Shown: positions 1-12,200 of the stretch, piece by piece | How the letters are laid out: every line of letters starts with the position of its first letter | How positions within the stretch are numbered: position 1 is the stretch's first letter | Assembly (NCBI RefSeq): GCF_029227915.1 | Contig: NC_079885.1 | Span: 9,178,001 to 9,242,000 of the forward strand | DNA from: Hydractinia symbiolongicarpus | Lineage: Eukaryota; Cnidaria; Hydrozoa; Anthoathecata; Hydractiniidae | DNA length: 64,000 nt | Direction: 5' to 3' | Position numbers and translations under genes: made by a program | The notes under the pieces: model-generated | The model's input: the letters and a program-made list of their open reading frames with translations, nothing else | Told to the model about the DNA's origin: nothing | Databases searched by the model: none

Positions 1-289
1 AATTTTACTTTCCTTCTTTAGAGAGTAAAAGAAATATTAATAGAACAAGCTTTCTTTTGATTATATGAGACGGGGTATATCTTTTATGAAAATGTTATTA
101 ACATAAAAAAACATCAGGCATCATATTTTCAAATGTCTTTAATAAATCATTTTTCTTTGTCAAATCACAAATTATAAACCTAAATATAAAGACTATCTAA
201 GGAAAAAACTATCCATTTGGAATGACTATTTTGAACTGCTAGAAATAATTTCTACTCAAACTTTTTAACCATTGCATGTTCATTCTTAC

Positions 290-3200
290 CTACGATTGGC
301 AAGCGCTCAGAAACATTCCCAGGTTTGAAATGGAAGTTATACTCCTACAAAAAACATATGAATATATTTCTAAGTAACTTACTTTAAATAATTAAAAATT
401 GACAAACCAGAAAGTACACATAACTGAAGAAAATTAAACATCCTCACTTTCCACTGTCCATTAAGATCATTGGTTCCTTCTATGATTAGTTCTGGTCTTC
501 CACCAACACCTGTCATTCTGTTTAAAGAAAGTATAAGAAAAAAATTATTTAGATTAACCACATTGCCAGATTAAAAAAACAAAGTTAATGGTTAAAAATC
601 TAATTGTTTTTTTTCTCTATTTTTTCTAATGGTTGGTAGAAATGGCAATTCTTTATTTCTATCATTACGAAAATGTTTTTCTATGTCCAAGATCTACCAA
701 TTCTTATCATCAAGTTTTCTAGAGTGGGACCGAATTGGACTTTTAGATGTTTAAAGCCTTCATATAATATATGCAAGGTTACGGAAAAAAAAAGAAGCTT
801 AGAATCCCTTCAGGATCCATAAGTAATTTTCGTTAATATCATATTTCCACAGAAAAATACAAAGTCTGTGCTAAACGTATTGTTTGGCATAAAAAAGCAC
901 AAGTTAAACTTTGATATCATTTCAAATAGACTTAAGTTAAGCATGGCACAGTATTGATCATATGGCGTCTGTTTTTCAAGTTCTGTTATATTTGTGTCAT
1001 TATTTTCCAACGCTATAAAAGAATAAGAAAAATGTGTGCCATGGTCAAGTGTGATAACTAGTTTATCAATAAAATGAAAAATCTTATCATACTTGCAAGA
1101 TATAAACAAATAGTTGAAAGTCACCTACGTTAATTATCGTTTAAGCACAGCAAAACTTTATGAATTGCTGTTTTGTATGTAGAAGGTAGAGGAATGCTTA
1201 AAATTTCACTTTAACTTTTTTTATAAATACAATCACAAAATTATTTTACCTAAACTCAAAATTTTCATTTGGTCATTTGGTTGATTGTGTAATTTTCCAA
1301 ATTTGTTATAAGAAAAAGATCTATATTGTTTTAGTTAAGTGAGTTGTCTCGAACATTTCATTCAATATTTTCTGGCTGTGTTATTACTGCTTCTATGGCT
1401 AAACTTTTACATCAAATGAGGAAACATATTTTAAAGAAAATAGCTAAAAAGTTTTAACCCTATTACGGCATAGCTATGCACCTATGAAATACATGACCAC
1501 CTGTTGTATTTCTCATTAGAATGTATTAAGAATTTTTTCAAGCTTCAAAATATCAAAAAATATGGAACGTCCCATAACCTTCATGTTCTCATATAAAAAA
1601 ACTGTGCTACTTTCAGCATTTGTTTTTTCTAATGCTACACAAACAATAAGTGATATTATATTTATGTATCTCCTCTTAGTCAATTATGCTGCAGATATTT
1701 CCCGTGCTAGTAATAAATGTTTACCTTCTAAATAATCCATAACTGTTAGCAATTTGAAATTTATCAGCAGCTGAATACCATTTATGAATTACAGGATAGA
1801 TGTCACCTTGTGTTTTTGAGTCAACGTTAGTGTATGGTACCTGAAACATAAGTTTTTGTTGATTAATTCTGTGTAGATTACAGCCACATATAGTACATAT
1901 TGGACTCAGACGGTTACAATAACTAGTACAATGGACTTGTTTTACTTGACATGCATATTATTTGGTCCATAGTCAACGAAGTGTATTGGAATTGGCAACA
2001 GATTGTATGAACTAGATGACATAAGGTAACAGTAGACACAAATGTAGTAGAATTTTTTTATCTAAAAAACTTTATTATGCCCTATGTAATAGTAGGTTAA
2101 CTGTCTGTTACAGGCGTAGGGGATGGGTTTTTTTTCAAAAAAAATTATGCTAATGCATTGGGCTGACATCAACAAACTAAATAACTTGGAAACAGGTGTA
2201 ATTAACTGAAGTCAACACCCGCCTGGTAAACAAGGGGCCACCTGAAACCAAAATAGGGCTAATTTCCCAACTTAGAGCCAAACCATTCATCAAAAATCCA
2301 TTAAAGCCTTATATCTCCTTAACGGTCTGTCTAAAGCATGTGATTCTGCACATTATTTTATCTGTCTTTCAAGCTTCACAAAATAGGGCAAACGGGTTGC
2401 GAAAAAACAGTTTTTGTATACCAAAGGGGTTATTGATGAAATCATCCTCATATATCTCTATAATTAACTCGATTATGTAGGTTTTTCCACGACATTCAAC
2501 AAGTTTTATATTCAATCCTCTAGTCTATTCAACCTTACAAACATGAAATAAATAGTGTTATTAAACTGGGCAATCGTATGGTTGTATAGGACTGAGAATA
2601 AACTACAACCAACTGTCTCTCTACACCTTATTTAGATACGACTTTAGATATATGTCAAATAAAATTCTAAAACAGTTATTTCGGGCTGGTTTTCATTGAG
2701 CTGGATCGGACCAGAATTGGATTGGATTTTGATCCATGCAGATGCCATGGTTTTTTATTATCAAAAGTGATTCAAAAATATTTTGAACAGATACAAAAAA
2801 TCCTGACCTAAGTTTGATTCCCTGTTTTTTGCATATCAAATTTTGCTACTAAACATAAAATTCGCATATCGAAACTGAATATTTTAAAAATATATACTGC
2901 AAATAAATTTTAATTTTAATTTTTTTTTATTATATTTCTTTATTAATGCAACATTGCAACAAGTGAAGATGTAACATTACAACATGTTTTATGGTGTCAC
3001 GTAATAACAATATATTAGAACTTTTATTGTCACACGTATACGAATGCTATTGCTTAAAATGCAAACAATTATAAAAGCTTTATATATTTTTTAATTGATG
3101 GACATTCTTTATTTCACACCAACTACTTTTGATACTTTTCATTCACATTAAAAATAGTAGTTTTAATTGCTCTATTTTTTTACGGCAATTTTTATGTTTG

Positions 3201-6200
3201 TAGGGGTATTTTCTCTTCATTATAATAGTACAGCGATTTTACAGCTTCAAAGGCATTTTAGAAGGACATACAGCAATTTTAAAAGTTTATAAACGCAATT
3301 GTATGAAGTTTAAACAACGCCATACTTTCGTCTAAAATCATCAAAACGCGGCAATATAAAGCTGAAACAGCGCCATATTTTGTTCTAACACCATCAAAAT
3401 AGGATTATATGGACCTTAAACAACACCATATTTTGTTCTAAAACCATCAAAAGACGACCATGTGGAGCTTAAACAACCTCATATCTTGTCCTAAAACCAT
3501 CAAAACCCAATCCTATGAAATTCAAACAACACCATATTGTTTTCTAAAACTATCAAAACACAATTGTATACAGCTTAAACAAAGCCGTTTAATCTAAAAC
3601 CATCAAAACGCAATCATATGGAGCTTAAAAAACACTGTATTTTGTTTTAAAATCATCAAAACAAGATCGTATGGAGCTTAAAAAATGCCATATTGGATGT
3701 ACATTGAAAATGAATACAACTAAACAAAAACGAGGCAGTTCTTGTTAGTTTTGTGAATGCAGGATGGTATTTTCGATTTAAAAAATCTATTTTAGAAATA
3801 TTTAAGGTTTGCTCAGAAATTAAAAAATTTATTTTTTACATTTCAGAAAATTAAAGAAAAAATGTTTAAGAAAATAAGACATTATAAAGAGATAAACAGT
3901 TATTTTTTAGGTAGCTTAGGAGTTGGTACACTATCGTTTTCATTTAAAAATATTTTCCTATCTTTAATTATTTATGGGTCTTGACTGGATTGGTTTCGAT
4001 CAGAGTCTGATCCATCCTGATCTACATGAGTGGTAACCAACCTTAACTGTTATGATTTGAAAGGTATTTGGTCATGAATTTCATTAACTTAGAAATCTGA
4101 ATAACTCTAAGACAATGCTAATCAAATGTTATTTTATGTGCTGAGTCTTTAAAAAAACTTTGAATTTCACCACGGTGCAATCATATAAAATAACGAAACT
4201 ACTACATTGCAGTATAGCAAATTCCTCCTTACCAAACTAATACAAAATAACCACACAGTAATTATGGAATAAAAAAACGTTTTGATCAATCGCCATATCT
4301 TTGTTGTGATACCACGGTGAGATGAGTATGATCTAAAACAAAAAAATTTACAAGATTTTAAAAACAAAACCAACACATCAGAAAGCGCATATATTTTCTA
4401 AATGTTATAACTAACAGGTGATATCTCTGACTTAAAAACCAGCTAAGACATAATAACGGTATAGAATGTAAAAGATCATCCTTATTAAATTATGTATTTG
4501 TTCTGAAATGCATAATAAACACGGGTTGATTTCAAAGACAGAAAGAGAAACAATGAAGTTTCAGCATATAAAGACATTTGCACCATATAAAGACATATTT
4601 GTTATCAGGGGGAAAATTTATCAAATTTAATTTATTTTTTATTGCCTTAAACCCAAGAAATATTTGCTAATCATTTATTATACTTCCAACTCAAGCTTCA
4701 ATAATTTAAACAGTCAGGTTATACATACCGATAAAGAACAACAAGTATTCGAATTATTAATTTAATAAGACCAAGTGCAATGCCAGTTTGTGTACGCTTG
4801 TGAACAAACTCCAAGAAGCCTTTTTCACTAAAAGCTAAAAACACAAAAAAAAGTTGGCATTCGAAAAAGATCTTTTAACAAGTTATCAATCATAAACTTT
4901 TTAAACCCTTTTTGTGAAAATAGAAATAGAGTTAACAGTATCAAAAACTTTTTGATCTTACTTTTCAGAAATGTACCATACCTATACTTGACTCTATCGA
5001 AAAGTCTTTGCTCAAATGTATGTTAAATAAGATTTTCGTCCAATAACATAATGCTGAAGTCACAAGTACAAAGAGAAATAAAGGAAGATATTTTTTCACT
5101 TTCATCCATCTTTGACTGGATTTCGGCGTGTCTTCGTATTCACTAATAAGATCTAAAAAAAAGTAGTTATAACCCTCTGCACAAAACATTTAGACGTTTT
5201 GTTCACTCTCCAACCAGTACATATTTTATTCATTTCCCAAAAATATACATTTATACTTCATTTCGAAACAGGCACAGAATGTGGGTTGTTCATTGCAACA
5301 CACATACAGAACGTTTTCTTGGATACACACACAAAAAGAAGAAACTCACACTTTTGCGGAATGAATAATTTTAGATGCTTATCGTCCAATAATGCTAAAC
5401 ACAATGACAGAGTGAGCCAATTAAAGAAATTATAATTTCCAGTTAAAATGATTAAAACTTGAAGAAGAACCTAAAAAGATATTACACTGCATTTACTTAT
5501 ACACGGATGTACTTCAAAAGGTGTTTACATAAACACTAATTTCTTTAGTATCCACAGAAAGTTTTAGAAGTTAGAACTCATTCTTTCATTATCCTGAGTT
5601 AAATATTAAAGACCACAAAAAGTTGTTAAATGAGTTATTTTTTTTAAAAAAAGCTCTTTTCGTGTTATTTTGCGTTAGATATTCACATTAAACAACTTCT
5701 ATATTTAATTATGATACATCACATCATACTTAAGGAATAACTTTGATAATTTTCTGTCAGTAATTTTGAACCTTTAAAGAAGGTAAAGATTTAATGTGAA
5801 ATAGCATAAAAATTAATGCCAAAATGACACTTGTTTGGCTATCCTAGGCTCCTAGAAATCTCACAATGATCTAATAAAATAAAATTTCTTGGTAAGCTTG
5901 CATAGGTCCTAATGTTTATTCTATTAGTTAATAGCCCATGGGAAAAATCCATATGAATTTTTTCCCTAGCACAAATAAGTGATTCGCCAATCAGTTTAAA
6001 GAAAATACAAGCATTATCTCCATATTAAACAGATGATTTATATAAAGATATATAAAGATCTGTCTGATTTTTAAAACTATTAAGGGTACTGTAAGGGAAA
6101 GTGAGCATGATTTTTTAAATCACGAGATCTTTTTCACACGAATTTAATATATTTAATATAAAGTTTTTTGCATTAAAATGAAAAATTTAAGGATTTATAA

Positions 6201-9200
6201 GGTGGAGAAAATTTGCCCCCCCCCCCCCCCTCCCCTCCTTCCCGTTCAAAGTTTCTTTAACAAAACCACTGATTTTTTCCCCATTTTTTTCGATTATCTT
6301 ATTCAGGAGGGATGTATCTAAAACGTATCTAAAACGAAATTCAACTTTTTGTAACTTATATTTTTAATAAATAACACCGTAACTTTCGCCAGAGTTTGAA
6401 AAACCATTTGGGACATATTATTCAGTTTGATTTTAAATCAAAGTTCCCTGGTTCCCACCAGAAAAAGAGCTTTACAAATTTTTAAGGATAAACAACTTGC
6501 TGCATAACTTCGCTAAAATCACCATAATAACTATCATTTTAAGTGCGCTGCTTGCAGGTTTGATTTTGAGAATGATAATGAACTGTATTCAAATATTATT
6601 TTTTTCTCTGTATGCACATGTTTAGTTTTTATAAGAGAATATGACTGAAAACAAAAATAATGAAAAGACTTTTACAAGTTTTCTCAGGTTGGTCCCCATT
6701 CGTTTTGTGACTTGATTGACATTCATTGGTATAATAACACATAGTCAGTATGATACCAATGTGTTTTAAAGAGATCACACTTTGATCCCAAAATTATTAA
6801 TAAATAAAAATTGTTTATTTACAAATTAACATACTTTCAGATATAATTTAAGAATAATTTAACCATTAAAAAAATCTTTTTTTATACCCAAATCATTTTT
6901 TTTCCCTTACAGTAACCTTAAGGTACTGGACAACTAAAAAGTTCTGCAAACATGATTGATTTCAAGACCAATAACACAATACCATTAATACATTCATCAC
7001 ATTTCATAGCAGCAGGACCGTTACGACAAACATGTGTGAGAGTACAAGATTAGATGTTATCGTACCTGTGAATAGAACGACAGAAGTCTTAATAATCTGA
7101 CTGGACTGAAGAATAAAAATGGTAATCCAATTTCAATAACAAATCTAAATAAATTTGTCAGAAGAAGGAATATAAACAACTTTCTATTGCATAAATTAAA
7201 AAAACAAGTCATTACAAGAGCAGAAAGTCCACGTCATACAACATTGACTCTACTGTGCACACACAGATACAATGTAACTACTCACGTTGCAACTACACTC
7301 AATCTCTGAATCCACTCAGGTAGCTGGTGGGCGTACCATGCCATTGGTGTTGGGATACACTATAATGAAGTGAATGCAGAAAAGATTAAATAAATAATAT
7401 GAAAACCTTCATTAACATTTTTAAAATTTCTTCACTACAATATTACTCTGTTAAGTGGAATACAGGTTAAGTGGGCCAAGCATAAGTGGTAATCATCAGA
7501 AAAATATCTTAGGTGGGAAGCTTGTGTTCATTCTAATTTTTTAGTTTTTTTTGATGGCAGAAAACATGTATACAATTTTGTGACAACAAAAATCTTTTTA
7601 CCAAACCCTTGAAGGGACGATTGTTTTTAAATAACAGAGCCTTGATTATGTATTGTTAAAAGTAAACCTATTTCCATATCCATTTCAAAATACAGAATAA
7701 CACAAAAACGGGATTAGTTATGAGCAAACTTTAAGTTTGCAGGGAAGCATTCTGTCGCAAAATTTAAAGTTGTTTATCAAAATTAGTGATGTATAAATCT
7801 TGTGTGTTTAGTTATTGAGTATTTCTCATTTTTCTAACAACATCTGTAAGAATAACATAAACATTAACTAGGCTTACTAATAGTTGACCTATATTGAGGT
7901 GTCTTACCCCATTTATTTTTCAAAGTGAGCCAACAAGGGAAGTTTTAGCAGTATTTAAAGCTCATAAATGACACATTTCGGAATTAGCATATTAATTTGC
8001 GTTGCACAAACCCCTTGTTCTCAGTATTAAAGTGCTAGAATGTAAGGGCTCTTCAATTCACAGCTTTTCTTGGGATGTTCTCGCTTATTTTTGTCACATT
8101 TTAAGCCTCTGCCCTAGGTCGAATTTTGGAGAAAAACATTTACTTAAGATTTAAAAATATGTCAAATAAGAAGTAAGTTCGTCTGTTCTTTTTATACCAC
8201 ATTTGGTGGGTCTTGCTACTTGCAGCAGCATTTTGCGTGACAGACAGACGTATACAGGTATTGTAATATAAATTTATAAATTATTTAACATGACATGTTG
8301 ACAACAGGGGTGATACCCTAATTCTGAAATTCTATATTGAGGTAGTACTTTTTTTTAATAAATGATTTTGCTCAGTGAAAACAATTTTTTTCTTAGGGGG
8401 CTCACTTCACTAAGCTTATCTGGTTCCTTCACTTCAACTTAAGAATTGTTTTCCATAAAAACAAAACAAAATAAATGACCAAACTGTTCTGACATGCTGC
8501 CTAAAAAAATAATCAAAAAATGCTTGTTATGTCAAATTTAATTTTAATCAGAAAAAAGAATTTTTTTGTGACGCAAAAAAACAAAATTTTTGGTTTTATA
8601 TTTTCACAAATGAACACTAGAGAAGAACTCCACAATATAACTTTTTGTGAATAAACAAGTTGAATAATTATGCACGAATAACTTGCAACATTTTATATAT
8701 GTTATATAAAAAAGAGAAAACGAAATACCTATAAACCTAATTTATAAAAACATTGAGGCTGAAATTTTGCCATAAATGAAGCATGTTCGCAGCTGAAATA
8801 TAGACCTTTTTAAGGAAAAGGTATGTATACAAAAGACAAGTTATGTAAATATTCTTTTATTTTCCTTTTTAATGGAGAAAAACCTTGAAAAATAGAGTAC
8901 CATTTAAAAATAAGGCTTTTTATATGTGGAGATTTTTATATAATGCTCTATCAAACTATATTATTTACAGACTGTAATGCTTGACACAAATGTATGATTA
9001 TTGCCAGTCAAAAGGAGAGAAAGATAAGTCGCAGAGGAAGCTACATAATCGTTACAGTTACATAATTACAACATCCAATAGTCTGAAAATATTATTTTAA
9101 ATATCATTTCACGCGACAACAAAAAATATATTTGGGAAAATGTGATAAGAACGTCTGGCCATTTTTTAATATTCTTGATGTTGAAATCACTTTTTACTGC

Positions 9201-12200
9201 CTATTCCCCTCTTCCCCCAAAAAGTCAATGTTACTTATATCTCTAAAGTTCCTGAAGTACTTCTGTAAGCATCAGCTTTGCATAATCCATCTTCAACATT
9301 GATTTTTGAGAAAAGAAGAGCTTAAAATGAAATACAATGAAATTCCCAAAATATTTTTCCAGGCTTGTAGCTAGTTTAGCAGGCTACTTGCTGTTTTGCC
9401 TGTAGCTATGCTAGCTGATTACTAGCAAGCTATTTTTGCATTTCTGAACTGATCAGAGTAATGTAAAGTTTCACAGACCGTTAGTAAACCGTAAAGGTGA
9501 GTAGGTTAGGTTTACACCAAAAGTTACTTTAAATTTGCAATATCTAACTTTTTTTTGTCACACCATCACTGCCAATACCCTCTTTTTATTTGTGTGAAGT
9601 ACGATTTCATAAAACTGCCAATTAAAGCTGCAAAAGTTAACACTTTGTTGTTACATTTTTTATAACTCTCATGTAAACAACTAGCATCCCAAAAATTGTC
9701 TCGTAACTAATCTCGTTTTATGTTATTCTGCATTTTGACATACATATTTTGCATAAGAAAACAGATAAAGAAATAGGTCCATATTGCATATTCTAAAAAA
9801 GTTATTTGTCTGCAAACAAATATAATTAAAAACCTTTAAGTTTTGAATCTTTGTTGTTTGCATGAAAAGGAATCACAACCAAACAGAACACGTAATAACA
9901 GTGGTACCTGTGATTCATAGTGCCAATCCAATGCAGTTAAACCCCACCAGGTTGGACACATACTAGTTAGTTTCACCACACCAGATGTGAACATCAAACG
10001 AAACAATAACCACTTAAGTAACCAAAAAACCACGCTGTGACAAGGATCGCTGAAATATTTAAAGAAAAAAAGTAGAATAGTCATCATCATCATTCATCAT
10101 TCTTGGCTTAACGTCCGTTTTCCATGCTAGCATGGGTTGGACGGGGTATATTAATGACCCTCTTCCAATCTGATCTAGACTGTGTTAGATCTAAACTCAA
10201 CTTCCTCTGTATCAAGTCTGTCCTTATAACCTCCTGCCAAGTCTTAAGAAGAAATAAGAAGAAAGGATTCGTATGGCACAAAGTTTATACCTGGATTTGA
10301 CATCTGTGGGTGATTTAAATGGAGCCAGAAAAATTGTTATAAATCCAGTCTCTAGGAGTAAAATGTCCCTATAATAAAACAAATAACGTTTTTAATAATC
10401 CTGTAAATGCAGAAATTGGATTATCTATACGCTAGCAGGTCCTGAATAAATCACAAAGCTTTTCATTTCTTTTGACATCTTAAGCTTTTTTGAATCTCTA
10501 TAATAATAGACATATTCTGTTTGTGTGTTCAAAATGCCTGCTCCACAGCTTTAATTTAAACTGCTGAGTAATTTTATTGCTTCATGTTAACAAACAGACA
10601 AAATCCACGAATTATTGAAGCCAGAAATATGTACGACAGGTGAAAATCTGAGGATATTAATATCAATATGTGATGTTCTCTAGGAAAATCGACCTCTTCT
10701 ATTTTGAATTAATTTGTATTTTTAAAACAATAAAATTCTGTATTTCGTATTTTTAAAAATATGAATTGCGTATTTAAAAATACGCATATTTTTTTAAAAA
10801 CAGTATTTCGTATTATCAAAAAATACGGAATTCGTATTTAAAAATACATATTTCTAAAAATACACATTTCTAAAAATACGCTGTAGATTTAAAATTCGAA
10901 AACATAAAAAGGGATCGTCTCTGAGATCTTTTCATTTTTGAATTGAAACGATATTCATTATATAGGAATTTATTTATTATTTTTTTTTACATCGTCTCAT
11001 AATCGTATTATGAAACAAATTAAATGTTTTAATTTTTTTTTCACGAAACGCTTTTAAAACAATATTGTAAAAAAAAGCCTGAAACGATTTATTACGATTG
11101 TCAAAATATCAAAAGTAAGACAATGCTAAAGGTGCATGATGCATTATTAAAACGAATTTTGAAGCTTGTCTTTTCTTTAAAAAGTTGCTGTAATCATAAT
11201 CGTAATTGTAATGACAAGAAAACTTGTATATGAAGTTTTAAAGTTGCCGTATTTCCTTTTAAAATGACGACAAAACGTCCCTGCAAAGCTCCTAAGTTGC
11301 CGTATTTCATTCTTTAAATGACGAGTAAATGTTACTGCGAAGCTCCAAAGTTGCCGTATTTTGTTCTAAAATAACGAGAAAACATTTCTGTGAAGCTCGT
11401 CATTCTAAAATGACGAGAAAACGTCCCTGCGAAGGTCTTAAGTAGCCTTATTTCATTCTTTAATGACGAGAAAACATCCCTGCGAAGCTCTTAAGTTGCC
11501 ATATTATATTCTTTAAATGACGAGAAAATGTTCCCGCGAAGCTTCAAATTTGCCGTATTTCGTTCTAAAATAACAGGAACTGTAAAACCCTTTGCTATAT
11601 TGCGGTGCCCCTAAACATTAAGTGAGATGTGAAACTAGACACTACTTCATTAAAAACATAGATCTATTTCTGATATTACACCTTCATGCATTTTTACACT
11701 GGAGATGTCAGATAATAACACATTGAACTTTTGATACCTTACTGCATAATATTAAAGGGAACCGAGGTATAAAATGAAGTTGGACTTATATTTTAGAGCT
11801 TAAAAAGTTGGTTAACAAGTGTTTTTAATTTTTTTAAAGAGTTCTTTCCATTCTTAAGATATACACATATAAAGGATTTCAGATTTAATTATGCTGCATA
11901 AATTATGATGTTATATTTATTTCTGTCATCAGTAATTTTAGACTTGCCAAGGATGTGCATTCAAACTTTGTCAATGCATAGATATTATAAAGGTGAATTA
12001 TTTTTTTGCCAAAATGACACTTGTTTGTTCATCCTAGGTCTCTTAATATTTTGCTGACAAGCCCTAAAGTCCAACATCATTTTATACCTCAGGTTCCCTT
12101 TAATGTGAAAGACTCTTTGGCATGTATTAGAGGTCATTTACATAAGACTGGAAGTGAACTGGGATAGTTTGAATCGCTATGGTCCAGTGTGTTTCATAAG

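Noticed and set aside
810-1124. 104-codon minus-strand frame inside the LMF2 region
   Set aside because: Exons 13 and 14 join directly in phase (GLFR-RMTGVGG), leaving no place for an exon here.
3295-3695. Spaced repeats resembling a CRISPR array
   Set aside because: Units are contiguous and degenerate without constant repeats and unique spacers, in an animal intron. It is a minisatellite.
5153-5189. GYNYFF next to LMF2 exon 10 as the conserved TGNYNFFN block
   Set aside because: It lies upstream of the exon's acceptor. The true TGNYNFFN is in exon 9 at 5350-5470, and the phases agree only with that model.
5199-5435. Plus-strand 78-codon open frame
   Set aside because: Antisense to LMF2 exon 9, which carries the conserved TGNYNFFN block on the other strand.
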